The notes below the pieces were generated by a model. It saw nothing but the letters and a program-made list of their open reading frames with translations. It made no database searches and was not told where the DNA came from. Made by a program: the position numbers and the translations under genes. Source: Armatimonadota bacterium (GTDB lineage: Bacteria > Armatimonadota > Fimbriimonadia > Fimbriimonadales > Fimbriimonadaceae). From it: a DNA stretch of 64,000 bases. The stretch spans positions 1 to 64,000 of the forward strand of contig JADFMN010000001.1 of the NCBI GenBank assembly GCA_022563855.1, written 5' to 3'. This document shows positions 26,224-34,494 of the stretch, in pieces. Positions within the stretch are counted from its first letter, which is position 1. Every line of letters begins with the position of its first letter.

Positions 26224-26934
26224 TTATGACAGATCGAGGTCGACGACGGTTAGGTCCGCTTGGCAGTAAAGGTCGGGGCGGTACTTTCGGGTCGCTTGTA
26301 CCTGCCTCTGGCGGCGCCACTTGGCGATCTGGGCGTGGTTTCCCGACTTCAGCACGTCTGGCACCTGCTCGCCCAAGAACTCCTCTGGTCTTGTGAAAAG
26401 AGGGAATCCGAGCAGGCCTTCGCTGTGGCTGTCGTCCTGGTGGCTCTCCGGGTCGCCCAGAACGCCGGAAAGGAGGCGGACCACCGAGTCGGCCATGACG
26501 AGCGCGGGGAGCTCTCCGCCGGTCAGGACGTAGTCGCCGATCGAGTAGACGTGGGTCGCGAGCCGGGTGCGGACGCGGTCGTCGATCCCTTCATAGTGTC
26601 CGCAGAGGAGGATGAGACGGTCTTCCTTTGACAATGCCTGGGCGGCCGCTTGGGTGAATTTTACGCCGGTCGGGTCGCAGAGGACGACCGGCGTGTTCGG
26701 CTCTGGTTTCAGGGCGTCGAGAGCGTCTTTGATAGGCGGGGCCATCATGACCATGCCAGGTCCGCCGCCGTAGCTCGTGTCGTCTACCGTCCTGTGCTTG
26801 TCGTGGACGAAGTCTCTGGGGTTTGAGGTGCCGAACTCGACCGCCCCGGACTTCGCCGCGCGCGCCATGATGCTGTGCGAGAGGGCGTCCAGCACCATCT
26901 CCGGGAACAAGGTCACGAAATCAACGCGGAGCAT
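26224..26934 (-). CDS. trmD: tRNA (guanine-N1-)-methyltransferase
   Basis: TrmD methylates G37 of tRNAs and so prevents frameshifting. The protein is 236 residues from MLRVDFVTLFPEM at 26934 (the frame runs ten codons further without family similarity). The deep-knot SAM site is evident: LLCGHYEGIDDRVR and YSIGDYVLTGGELPALVMADSV. SYGGGPGMVMMAPP is also a family signature. It heads the trmD-rplS-lepB operon, and only 81 bases separate it from the divergent gcvH, so the two promoters must overlap or abut. Confidence 0.96.
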   Translation of the reverse strand: MLRVDFVTLFPEMVLDALSHSIMARAAKSGAVEFGTSNPRDFVHDKHRTVDDTSYGGGPGMVMMAPPIKDALDALKPEPNTPVVLCDPTGVKFTQAAAQALSKEDRLILLCGHYEGIDDRVRTRLATHVYSIGDYVLTGGELPALVMADSVVRLLSGVLGDPESHQDDSHSEGLLGFPLFTRPEEFLGEQVPDVLKSGNHAQIAKWRRQRQVQATRKYRPDLYCQADLTVVDLDLS

Positions 26935-27015
26935 AGTCCGCAAGGTACCCCGCCCTCGAAGCACAGAGGTAACATCCGACGTGAGCCGAGAGGCGTTTTC
27001 AGGAGTATCGGGCGG

Positions 27016-27396
27016 TTGATTTTTCCAACAGATTTGAAGTACACGAAGTCACACGAGTGGGTGCGCGTCAACGGCGACACGGCCACGGTTGGCATCTCCG
27101 ACCACGCACAGTCCGAGATGGGCGACGTGGTGTACGTTGAGCTTCCCGAGGTCGGCCGCACGCTCCAGTCGCAAGAGTCGTTCGGGACGATCGAGAGCGT
27201 GAAGACCGTCAGCGACGTCTACGCGCCGGTCGCGGGCGAGGTCGTCGAGGCCAACGCGGCCTTGGTCGCCCAGTCCGAGCTACTGAACACCGCCCCATAC
27301 GAGGAAGGCTGGCTCGTCAAGATCAAGATGTCCGATCCGCGGGAGGCGGATTTGCTCATGGGCGCTGAGGCGTACCAAGCGTCGCTCGACGACTGA
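27016..27396 (+). CDS. gcvH: Glycine cleavage system H protein
   Basis: The H protein carries the aminomethyl group on a lipoyl-lysine and shuttles it between the P and T proteins. The TTG at 27016 gives MIFPTDLKYTKSHEWV, the standard opening, with AGGAG ten bases upstream; total 126 residues. The lipoylation site is in FGTIESVKTVSDVYAPVAGEV (Lys of SVKTVS). NTAPYEEGWLVKIKMSD is a second signature. It is the first gene of gcvH-gcvPA-gcvPB-lipoate ligase, with gcvPA starting eight bases after its stop. Confidence 0.95.
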   Translation: MIFPTDLKYTKSHEWVRVNGDTATVGISDHAQSEMGDVVYVELPEVGRTLQSQESFGTIESVKTVSDVYAPVAGEVVEANAALVAQSELLNTAPYEEGWLVKIKMSDPREADLLMGAEAYQASLDD

Positions 27397-27403
27397 TCCC
27401 GCG

Positions 27404-28735
27404 ATGCCGTATATCCCCCACACCGACGAAGACCGCCGTGCGATGCTCGAGACGATCGGCGTCGGTTCAATCGAGGACCTGTTCGTAGAGGTTCCTGCTG
27501 ATCTTCGCGTTAAAGGCGGGCTGAACGTGCCTTCAGCGATGGACGAGCACGCGCTGTTCGGCCACCTGAAAGAGCTTTCAGAGAGGAACGTCGATCTTTC
27601 TCGCACAGTCTGTTTCCTTGGCGCGGGGATCTACGACAGGTACATCCCGGCATCGGTTGGTACGGTGCTGTCGCGAGGCGAGTTTCTGACGGGCTACACG
27701 CCTTATCAGCCCGAGGCTTCGCAAGGGTTTCTGCAGACGATCTACGAGTTTCAGACGATGGTCGCGGAGCTGTTCGACATGGATCTCGCGAACGCCTCGC
27801 TGTACGACGGTGGGACGGCCATGGCCGAGGCCGCTCTGATGGCGCACGGTGTAAATGGGGGGAAAGTGGTTTTTGTTTCTTCGGCGGTGCATCCTCATTA
27901 CAGGCAGATTCTCGAGACGTACTGCTGGCCGATGGGGATCGAGGTGCGCGGGATTCCTGTCTCGGATGGCGCGACTTCCGACTACTCTTCGGTGAACGAC
28001 GAAGCTGCTTGCGTGATCGTGCAGTACCCGAACTTCTTCGGCGTGATCGAAGACCTTTCGTCTGCGCGCGATGCTGCCCGGAAGAGCGGGGCGATGTTCA
28101 TCGTCGTCGCCGATCCGACCGCGATGGGGGTTCTTCCCCCACCGGGGAGGTTTGACGCGGACGTGGTGGTCGGCGAAGGTCAGTCGCTCGGCATCCCGAT
28201 GGGTTTCGGCGGCCCGCTGCTCGGGCTGTTCGCGACGAAGAAGGAGTTTGCGCGGCGCATCCCAGGCCGCATCGTTGGGCGTACGACGTGTGTGCAGGGC
28301 AGGGTCGGGTACACGATGACCCTGCGCACCCGCGAGCAGGACATCCGCCGCGAGAAGGCGACCTCGAACATCTGCACGAATGAGGCGCTGATGGCGCTCG
28401 CCGCGACGGTCTACATGGCCGCGATGGGCAAGAACGGGATGCGCTCCGTCGCCGAGACGACCGTGCGGAACACGCAGTACGCAATCGGTAAACTGACCGA
28501 GGCTGGCGCTTCTTTGAAGTTTGCACGGAAAGTGTTTGGCGAGTTTGTTCTGGAGCTTCCGGTGAACGCGGAAGAGGTGCAGCTCGCGCTCCTGCACGAC
28601 GGAGTCCTGGCCGGCCTTCCGCTCGGAAAGTTCTATCCGGACATGGATAACTGTTTGCTGGTCGCGGTGACAGAGGTGCGCACGAAAGACCAGATCGACG
28701 ACTTCGCGAAGAAGCTCAAGGAGGCAATCGCGTGA
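27404..28735 (+). CDS. gcvPA: Glycine dehydrogenase (decarboxylating) subunit 1
   Basis: This 443-residue protein is the N-terminal half of the two-subunit P protein that decarboxylates glycine and loads the aminomethyl group on GcvH. MPYIPHTDEDRRAMLETIGV is the usual opening of the split form, and YQPEASQGFLQTIYEFQTM, YDGGTAMAEA and GRTTCVQGRVGYTMTLRTREQDIRREKATSNIC are characteristic. It lacks the PLP lysine, which lies in subunit 2. Its stop overlaps the GTG of a 60-codon linker frame (GTGA), and subunit 2 begins 175 bases later. Confidence 0.96.
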   Translation: MPYIPHTDEDRRAMLETIGVGSIEDLFVEVPADLRVKGGLNVPSAMDEHALFGHLKELSERNVDLSRTVCFLGAGIYDRYIPASVGTVLSRGEFLTGYTPYQPEASQGFLQTIYEFQTMVAELFDMDLANASLYDGGTAMAEAALMAHGVNGGKVVFVSSAVHPHYRQILETYCWPMGIEVRGIPVSDGATSDYSSVNDEAACVIVQYPNFFGVIEDLSSARDAARKSGAMFIVVADPTAMGVLPPPGRFDADVVVGEGQSLGIPMGFGGPLLGLFATKKEFARRIPGRIVGRTTCVQGRVGYTMTLRTREQDIRREKATSNICTNEALMALAATVYMAAMGKNGMRSVAETTVRNTQYAIGKLTEAGASLKFARKVFGEFVLELPVNAEEVQLALLHDGVLAGLPLGKFYPDMDNCLLVAVTEVRTKDQIDDFAKKLKEAIA

Positions 28736-28914
28736 TGTTGAACGCCATCCCTCCACACTTCGAGTGTGGAGGGTTTTACTTGCCGGAGGTTCACGCTGAA
28801 TCGAACCCTCCACACTTCGAGTGTGGAGGGATGGTGGAAAGAGGTGATCAGGTGATGTTGAACTCTTACCCTCCACACTTCGAGTGTGGAGGGATGATGG
28901 AGGTGATCGCGTGA
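28732..28914 (+). CDS. Hairpin-bearing 60-codon linker ORF between gcvPA and gcvPB
   Basis: This frame begins with a GTG that overlaps the gcvPA stop and ends with a TGA that overlaps the gcvPB GTG. It encodes 60 residues with three PPHFECGG repeats, each the translation of one copy of a 25-base palindrome. Copies start at 28749, 28806 and 28869, so spacings are 57 and 63 bases, both multiples of three. The peptide resembles no family I know. The frame could exist to keep ribosomes moving from gcvPA into gcvPB, to make a small peptide, or simply be open by chance. Evidence that it is translated is positional only. Confidence 0.4.
   Translation: MMLNAIPPHFECGGFYLPEVHAESNPPHFECGGMVERGDQVMLNSYPPHFECGGMMEVIA
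28749..28773. repeat. 25-base hairpin repeat, copy 1
   Basis: A perfect palindrome: arm CCCTCCACACT, loop TCG, and the exact complement of the arm. It should form a stable 11-bp stem in RNA or DNA. Followed by TTTTAC, so in isolation it resembles an intrinsic terminator. Confidence 0.9.
28806..28830. repeat. 25-base hairpin repeat, copy 2
   Basis: Identical to copy 1. No T-run follows; the flank is ATGGTGGAAAGAGG. Confidence 0.9.
28869..28893. repeat. 25-base hairpin repeat, copy 3
   Basis: Identical to copies 1 and 2. It ends 17 bases before the gcvPB start codon, so a folded stem would sit just upstream of the GGAGGTGA ribosome-binding site. The preceding GTGATGTTGAAC also occurs before copy 1, so the repeat unit extends about 12-15 bases to the left. 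Confidence 0.9.
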
Positions 28915-30389
28915 TTCAACGAGGAGTTCCCGAACCGAAGTCTCTGTTCGAGAAATCATCCCCTGGGCGGGTCGGTTGCAACCTGCCGAAGGCGACTACT
29001 CCAGAGGTCGATCTGAGCAAAGCGATCGGAGAGTCGAGAACAGAACTCAACCTGCCGGAGATCGCGGAGCTGGACCTGATCCGGCATTTCACGAACCTCA
29101 GCCAGATCAACTACGGGATCGACACGGGGTTCTATCCGCTCGGCTCGTGCACGATGAAGTACAACCCGCGGATCAACGAGATGACCGCGTCGCTGCCCGG
29201 CTTTACGCAGCTCCATCCGATGCAGCCGGAGGACTCTGTGCCGGGGGCGCTCGAGGTGTTCATGCAGGTTTACGAGATACTCGAAGAGATCACAGGTTTC
29301 GACGAGATCACGATGCAGCCGGTCGCCGGCGCGCACGGCGAGCTGACGTGTCTGCAGATGATCAAGGCGTACCAACAGGGCAAGGGCGAGAAGCGAACAG
29401 TCGTGCTGATCCCCGACTCCGCACACGGCACGAACCCTGCGAGCGCCGCGCGCTGTGGCTATGACGTCAAGTCGGTACCGACCAACGACGAGGGCAATAC
29501 CGACCTGAACGCGCTCGCAAACGTGCTCGACGAAACCGTCGCGGCGTTCATGGTCACGAACCCCTCGACGCTCGGGCTGTTCGAGCCGCACATCGTCAAG
29601 GTTTGCGAGATGGTCCACGCGGCCGGCGGGCAGGTGTTCTGCGACGGCGCGAACATGAACGCGATGGTCGGCACGACCCGGCCCGGCGACCACGGCTTCG
29701 ACTGTATGCACCTCAATCTGCACAAGACGTTCAGCACGCCGCACGGTGGCGGCGGTCCGGGGTGCGGCGCGATCGGGCTGATGAGCCACCTCGAACCGTT
29801 CATCCCAACGCCACATCTAAAGCGGATAAACGGCAAACCGAAATTCGACTACAACAGGCCGCAGAGCATCGGTCGCGTGAGCGATTTCCACGGGCAGTTC
29901 CTGATGGCTGTCCGCGCGCTGACGTATCTGCTCGCATACGGCAAAGAAGGTCTGCCCGAGATCAGCAGGCACGCGGTGCTGAACGCGAACTACGTGATGG
30001 CGCGGCTGAAGGATGTACTCCCGCCAGCGTACGACAGGACGTGCATGCACGAGTGTGTGCTGACGGCAAAGCAGTACAAGAAAAACGGTATCCGTGTGCT
30101 CGACATCAGCAAGCGCCTGATCGACTACGGCTTCCACCCGCCGACCAACTACTTCCCGCTGATCGTCCCCGAGTGCCTGATGATCGAGCCGACGGAGACG
30201 GAGAGCAAGGAGACGCTCGACGCCTTTTGCGACGCGCTGGTCGCGATCTGTAAAGAGGCTGAGACCGACCCCGACCTATTGCTCAACGCGCCGAGCAGCC
30301 AAGTCGTCGGCCGGCTCGACGAGGTGAAGGCGGTCAAACAGCTCGACGTCAAGTGGACCGCAGAGCGGCCCGAAACGAGCCCGGTGTAA
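28911..30389 (+). CDS. gcvPB: Glycine dehydrogenase (decarboxylating) subunit 2
   Basis: This is the PLP-bearing half of the split P protein, 492 residues from the GTG at 28911, which has GGAGGTGA five bases upstream. PLP is bound by Lys272 in HLNLHKTFSTPHGGGGPGCGAIG. TGFYPLGSCTMKYNPRINE and HGTNPASAARCGY are other signatures. Residues upstream in the same frame come from the hairpin repeat and are not family-like. With gcvH and gcvPA it forms three of the four glycine-cleavage components; the T protein (gcvT) is not in the window. Confidence 0.96.
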   Translation: MIQRGVPEPKSLFEKSSPGRVGCNLPKATTPEVDLSKAIGESRTELNLPEIAELDLIRHFTNLSQINYGIDTGFYPLGSCTMKYNPRINEMTASLPGFTQLHPMQPEDSVPGALEVFMQVYEILEEITGFDEITMQPVAGAHGELTCLQMIKAYQQGKGEKRTVVLIPDSAHGTNPASAARCGYDVKSVPTNDEGNTDLNALANVLDETVAAFMVTNPSTLGLFEPHIVKVCEMVHAAGGQVFCDGANMNAMVGTTRPGDHGFDCMHLNLHKTFSTPHGGGGPGCGAIGLMSHLEPFIPTPHLKRINGKPKFDYNRPQSIGRVSDFHGQFLMAVRALTYLLAYGKEGLPEISRHAVLNANYVMARLKDVLPPAYDRTCMHECVLTAKQYKKNGIRVLDISKRLIDYGFHPPTNYFPLIVPECLMIEPTETESKETLDAFCDALVAICKEAETDPDLLLNAPSSQVVGRLDEVKAVKQLDVKWTAERPETSPV

Positions 30390-30395
30390 AGAGTG

Positions 30396-31064
30396 ATGCT
30401 CGTCACAGTCGAACCCCTGAAAGACGGCAGGACGAACATGGCCCGAGACACAGAGCTTCTTGAGCTCGCCGAGAGGGGCGAGTCCGCCGCGCGGGTCTAC
30501 TCATGGGACGGAGCGTGGGTCAGCCTGGGACGTTTCCAGCACCCGGAAAAGGCGCTGCTGCACCCCGAGAGGATCAACTGGGTCGTGCGCCCAACCGGCG
30601 GCAAAGCGGTTCTGCACGGCCACGACGTGACGGTCGGCTTGGCGCTGTCGCTCCGAGACATCGGGATCGGCGAAACGGAGGCTAGGCGTATTTCGGTCGT
30701 TTATCGCAGAGCTATCGGGCCGTTGGTTGAAGCCCTGTCACGCGCTGGGGTTTCCGCAGAGCTTGCGGAAGACACAGAGTTCGTTCGCAACGCGGGGCAC
30801 TCGGCGGACTGCTTTAAGTACGTTTTGCCGAACGACATCGTCGATCCTTCGACGGGCAAGAAGGTCTGCGGCTGTGCGCTCCGGCTTACCGACCGAGCGG
30901 TTCTGGTTCAAGCCAGCATTCCGAACGGCACGCCGCTCGTACCGCCTGAGACGGTGTTTCGCGAGGCGCAACAGACCGCCGCCGCTGGAAAGCTGAATCT
31001 GTACGATTTTGCACAGGAATTGGCTTCTGCGGAATGGAACCCACGGATTCTCAGTTGCGTGTAA
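30396..31064 (+). CDS. Lipoate-protein ligase A family protein
   Basis: This protein of ~222 residues belongs to the biotin/lipoyl transferase (BPL/LplA/LipB) fold. SWDGAWVSLGRFQ, VVRPTGGKAVLHGHDVTVGLALS (matching the R-PTGG-AV-H motif) and a Lys in GKKVCGCALR near residue 155 fit the ligase/transferase active site. Lying seven bases after gcvPB, it probably lipoylates GcvH, either by ligation or by octanoyl transfer (LipM/LipL-like). Which of these cannot be told from sequence. An in-frame GTG at 30393 precedes the ATG. Confidence 0.85.
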   Translation: MLVTVEPLKDGRTNMARDTELLELAERGESAARVYSWDGAWVSLGRFQHPEKALLHPERINWVVRPTGGKAVLHGHDVTVGLALSLRDIGIGETEARRISVVYRRAIGPLVEALSRAGVSAELAEDTEFVRNAGHSADCFKYVLPNDIVDPSTGKKVCGCALRLTDRAVLVQASIPNGTPLVPPETVFREAQQTAAAGKLNLYDFAQELASAEWNPRILSCV

Positions 31065-31070
31065 TACAAT
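31065..31070 (+). promoter_or_regulatory. -10 box (TACAAT) six bases before the start codon
   Basis: TACAAT overlaps the end of the lipoate-ligase gene region and is followed by six bases and then the ATG at 31077, again the spacing of a leaderless transcript. No -35 match is clear. Confidence 0.42.
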
Positions 31071-31076
31071 AGAGAC

Positions 31077-32060
31077 ATGCCGCGTCCTATGGTCATCCTG
31101 TCGATGCTTCTTGTGGTGCTCGTCATCGCTTGCGGTTGTAGCAGCGGGGCTGGGAAGGCACCGCTTACGGGCATCTCTGGCCCTCCCTCCAATGAACCGG
31201 CAAGGGACGCTGGTCCACCGTGGGAGCTCGACAGAATTCCCGAAGGAGTCGGCGAACCAGGGGAGCAGTTGTACTCATTGGCGATTCAGTACGAAGAGGG
31301 AGCGGAGTATCGATACGAGCTGACGAACGACATGGTGAATCGGCTGCCCGACCCAATTTTCGGTCAAATGGTGACGGTGAAGAGCGATCTGACCGCGACT
31401 CAGACCGCGAGAATCGAGCAGCTGGATGGCAGCGGTGCTGTGATTCTGATCAATACGTTCAACGTCGAGTCTAACGTTGAAGGGGACGAAGAGGTAGCGA
31501 TCCTTATCCAGGATGCCACGGCGGGTATCGAGGGCTCGCTCATGAGAGGCAACTACGACGAATTCGGTCGCGGCACCGATGTCTTTCTAGAGCGTGGGAT
31601 CGGCTTGAGTCCAATCGGCGCACAGGCGGGCGACGAAGACCTGATCGTCGGGCTAATGGGATTGCTGTTGCCGCCTACGCCGGTAACGCTGGCCGATGAG
31701 TGGTTGGGATCGTTCGATTTCACTGCCCAGGTCGGGTCATTCTTCGTCAAGGTCGGAGGGACCGTAGAGAACGGCGAGTTTCCGATCGTTTACGCTCTCG
31801 AACAGGTAAACGAGGAAGAGAACTACGCAGTGATCGGCATTCGATCGGAGGGCCGCCCCACGATCATTCTGGCACTCGTCGGCGATGAAACAGTCTCTTC
31901 CGAAATGCACGTCTTGATGGAAGGCAGGGCGCTGATCGACCTAGATACAGGCTGGTTGCGCGAGATGAAGGTCACGACGACGGTCGACTACTCCGGGTTT
32001 ATGCCTGGCGTCAAGCAGGTCGTTCAAAGCACCACCAGGCGGGTTTCTATAAAGAAATAA
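31077..32060 (+). CDS. Predicted lipoprotein of unknown function
   Basis: This 327-residue protein has a lipoprotein signal peptide ending VIACGCSSG (lipidation at one of the two Cys). After a Pro-rich linker to about residue 60, the mature domain is beta-rich: YSLAIQYEEGAEYRYELT, LTATQTARIEQLDGSGAVI, and a C-terminal half with VTTTVDYSGFMPGVKQVV. The layout resembles the 'outer-membrane lipoprotein with repeated beta-sandwich' type seen with DUF-named families, but I cannot name one. It is followed by a bidirectional terminator shared with rpoD. Confidence 0.65.
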   Translation: MPRPMVILSMLLVVLVIACGCSSGAGKAPLTGISGPPSNEPARDAGPPWELDRIPEGVGEPGEQLYSLAIQYEEGAEYRYELTNDMVNRLPDPIFGQMVTVKSDLTATQTARIEQLDGSGAVILINTFNVESNVEGDEEVAILIQDATAGIEGSLMRGNYDEFGRGTDVFLERGIGLSPIGAQAGDEDLIVGLMGLLLPPTPVTLADEWLGSFDFTAQVGSFFVKVGGTVENGEFPIVYALEQVNEEENYAVIGIRSEGRPTIILALVGDETVSSEMHVLMEGRALIDLDTGWLREMKVTTTVDYSGFMPGVKQVVQSTTRRVSIKK

Positions 32061-32061
32061 G

Positions 32062-32092
32062 CCGCCCAGCTATCTGCTGGACGGCTCTTCAG
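32062..32092 (-). terminator. Bidirectional hairpin between the lipoprotein gene and rpoD
   Basis: AGCCGCCCAGC and GCTGGACGGCT pair across a five-base loop with one G-T wobble. On the minus strand the stem is followed by TATTTCTTT, a usable T-tract for ending the sigma-factor transcript. On the plus strand the tract is weaker. Confidence 0.7.
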
Positions 32093-32105
32093 GCTTCCGC
32101 CGCCC

Positions 32106-33242
32106 CTAGGTCGGGGTCGGCGTGATCGTGAAGCCTTGCGTGTGAAGCTCCTGGCCGATATGGCGCAGCTTCTTCATCGCCCTCAGCTCGATCTGACGAA
32201 CTCTCTCTCGGGTGACGTTCAGCGACGAACCGACCTCTTCGAGGGTCCTCGCGCGGCCGTCGTCAAGGCCGAACCTCAGCCGGACGACATCCCGTTCGCG
32301 GCTCGTCAGGCGACCCAGGATCGTGTCGATCTCCTCGCGCCGCATCAGGTTCCAAGTCACGTCGCCCGGAGTCGGGATGTTCTGCGAAGGGATGAAGTCG
32401 CCGATCGACGAGTTGTCCTTTTCACCGACTGGGGTTTCGAGAGACAGAGGCTCGATCGCGACCCGCAACATCTCTTGCACACGGTCCGCCGCCATGCCCA
32501 CTCGCTCGGCAACTTCCTCAGGCGTCGGCTCGCGGTGCAGCTCTTGCTGAAGCTGGTTCGCGGTCTTCATGACCTTGTTGATCAGCTCAGCGACGTACAC
32601 GGGGATACGGATCGTTCTGCCCTGGTTGATGATCGCGCGGGCGATCGCCCTTCGGATCCACCAGGTCGCATACGTCGAGAAGCGGAAACCCTTGCGCCAG
32701 TCGAACTTTTCGACGGCGCGGATCAGGCCGAGGTTGCCCTCCTGGATCAGATCGGCTAGGGGGATCCCCCGCGCGTTGTACTTCTTAGCGATGCTTACGA
32801 CCAGCCGCAGATTGGACTCGATCAGCTGCTTCTTCGCAAGAACGCCCAGCTTCATGACGTCCCCGCGCTCCCAATCGTTGAACTTGTGCCTGCGCGATAG
32901 GTTCCGCAGCTCTGCGACCTTGTCCCACTGATCCTGTTCCGCGAGATCTTTAGCCTGCACTTTCTTCGCGAGGTCCTCCTCTTGGGCAGGGGTCAGCAGG
33001 TGGGCGCGGCGGGTTTGCCGCATCCACATCTCAAGCTCTTCGGAGTCGTCGCTCTTCTTGCGGGCTTCGGCTTCCTGCTCCTCCTCTTCTTCCTCAAGCT
33101 CAAGAAGCTCGTCTTCGGTCAGCTCGTCGTCATCGACCAGCATGTGCTTGCTGGCGTCGATGTAGGCGTGACGGCTGTGGGTCCGAACGGTGATCGCTTT
33201 ACCGCGGCGGACCTGCGTAGGCATCTGGTTGTCTGCTGGCAT
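32106..33242 (-). CDS. rpoD: RNA polymerase primary-type sigma factor (sigma-70)
   Basis: This 378-residue sigma factor directs RNA polymerase to housekeeping promoters. The first ~65 residues are acidic, with a Glu run, in place of a classical region 1.1. Region 1.2 follows. Region 2 is plain in [27 protein letters not shown] and [17 protein letters not shown] (-10 recognition and melting). Region 3 follows, and region 4 has [18 protein letters not shown] and [10 protein letters not shown] (-35 recognition). Group 1 (primary) is most likely, though a group 2 paralogue cannot be excluded without the whole genome. A long ~270-base upstream region contains a TACAAT box near 33440 on this strand. 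Confidence 0.9.
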   Translation of the reverse strand: MPADNQMPTQVRRGKAITVRTHSRHAYIDASKHMLVDDDELTEDELLELEEEEEEQEAEARKKSDDSEELEMWMRQTRRAHLLTPAQEEDLAKKVQAKDLAEQDQWDKVAELRNLSRRHKFNDWERGDVMKLGVLAKKQLIESNLRLVVSIAKKYNARGIPLADLIQEGNLGLIRAVEKFDWRKGFRFSTYATWWIRRAIARAIINQGRTIRIPVYVAELINKVMKTANQLQQELHREPTPEEVAERVGMAADRVQEMLRVAIEPLSLETPVGEKDNSSIGDFIPSQNIPTPGDVTWNLMRREEIDTILGRLTSRERDVVRLRFGLDDGRARTLEEVGSSLNVTRERVRQIELRAMKKLRHIGQELHTQGFTITPTPT

Positions 33243-33511
33243 AAACTCAGTAACTCGTTTTCGTTAGATTCTCGGCACCGGCGACGACGTCTTGTCAATC
33301 ATCGTTCGACAGTACAAAACGCCTTCGGGCATCACACCAATAGCGGCGGACAACCTGTGGAAATCCTAGGAGTTTGCCGCCGCTGAGTTTCAATCTGATG
33401 TAGGTTCAAGGCACGTGCCAATTTGTACTGACGCCTCTATTGTAGTACACGTTGCGCGATTTGTGGAAAAAATCTCCTTTGGGCCGGTCGATTTGCAGTA
33501 ATTCCGGGGTA

Positions 33512-34393
33512 TTAGGCCCGGACTGCGTGGAGTGCTTCCTTCACCAACTGCGGTATGTCGCTCGATCTATCGGCTACCGCCGCACCCGCAGCCTCGAGCG
33601 CGTCTACCTTCGATTGCGCTGTGCCCATCCCGCCGCTGATGATCGCGCCAGCGTGCCCCATTCGCTTTCCAGGAGGCGCCGTCCTGCCCGATATGAACCC
33701 GACTACCGGCTTCTTCATCGTCTTGATGTACTCAGCCGCGATCTCTTCGTCCGAGCCCCCGATCTCTCCGATCATGACAACCGCCATAGTCTCAGGATCG
33801 GCCTCGAACATCTCCATAGTGTCGATGAACCTGGTTCCGATGATCGGATCTCCACCGATTCCGGCGCACGTAGTCTGGCCCAAGTCCGCCCTCGTCAGCT
33901 CCCATACGATCTCGTAAGTCAAGGTTCCAGAGCGGGATACCAGCCCGACAGGGCCGCGCTTGAAGATGTGGCCCGGCATGATGCCGAGCTTGCATTCGCC
34001 GGGCGTGATGACCCCCGCGCAGTTTCCGCCGAGGAGCCGGGCACTGCCGTTCGTTTTCAGCCGGTTCACCACGGTCAGCATATCCTTGGTGGGGACGCCT
34101 TCGGTGATGAGAGCGATGAACGGGATGCCCGCGGCTTCGGCCTCCAAAACTGAGTCGGCTGCGAACGGTGCCGGCACGAAGATCAGGGCCGCGTTGCCCG
34201 CGGTGGCGTCGACCGCTTCCTGCATGGAGTCGAATACCGGCACCCCGAGCAGCTCTTGGCCGCCCTTGCCTGGAGTCACGCCGCCGACTACGGCGGTGCC
34301 GTAGGCGATCATCTGCTCAGTGTGGAACGATCCTTCGCGGCCGGTCATTCCGGCAACGATCACGCGGGTGTTCTTGTCTACGAGTATGGCCAA
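33512..34393 (-). CDS. sucD: Succinyl-CoA synthetase alpha subunit
   Basis: This subunit binds CoA and carries the phospho-His in ATP/GDP-forming succinyl-CoA synthetase of the TCA cycle. From TTG 34393, ten bases after GGAGG, the protein is 293 residues: [21 protein letters not shown] opens the CoA-binding Rossmann domain, and [26 protein letters not shown] is characteristic. [24 protein letters not shown] includes the active-site His. The frame continues to 34510 but overlaps the hisB promoter region and is not family-like. The beta subunit gene sucC, usually adjacent, is absent here. Confidence 0.94.
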   Translation of the reverse strand: MAILVDKNTRVIVAGMTGREGSFHTEQMIAYGTAVVGGVTPGKGGQELLGVPVFDSMQEAVDATAGNAALIFVPAPFAADSVLEAEAAGIPFIALITEGVPTKDMLTVVNRLKTNGSARLLGGNCAGVITPGECKLGIMPGHIFKRGPVGLVSRSGTLTYEIVWELTRADLGQTTCAGIGGDPIIGTRFIDTMEMFEADPETMAVVMIGEIGGSDEEIAAEYIKTMKKPVVGFISGRTAPPGKRMGHAGAIISGGMGTAQSKVDALEAAGAAVADRSSDIPQLVKEALHAVRA

Positions 34394-34477
34394 GGGGTCT
34401 ATAGCCTCCAGGAGGAAAGAACAGAATACCGAAAGAATTGCCGGTATCCGAGACCTTCTGAGCGCCTGAGACCGTAG

Positions 34478-34483
34478 TACAAT
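34478..34483 (+). promoter_or_regulatory. -10 box (TACAAT) upstream of hisB
   Basis: TACAAT ends 11 bases before the hisB ATG, predicting a leader of only about five bases. No ribosome-binding site fits in between. The -35 element is weak. Confidence 0.4.
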
Positions 34484-34494
34484 CCTAGAAGCGT

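Noticed and set aside
26935-27015. Glycine riboswitch upstream of gcvH
   Set aside because: The 81-base gap to trmD is too short for the usual aptamer and shows none of its conserved core.
28749-28893. Short CRISPR array (three 25-base repeats, 32- and 38-base spacers)
   Set aside because: The repeats are perfect palindromes inside a metabolic operon, the gaps between them share sequence with repeat flanks, everything is in one reading frame, and no cas genes are present.
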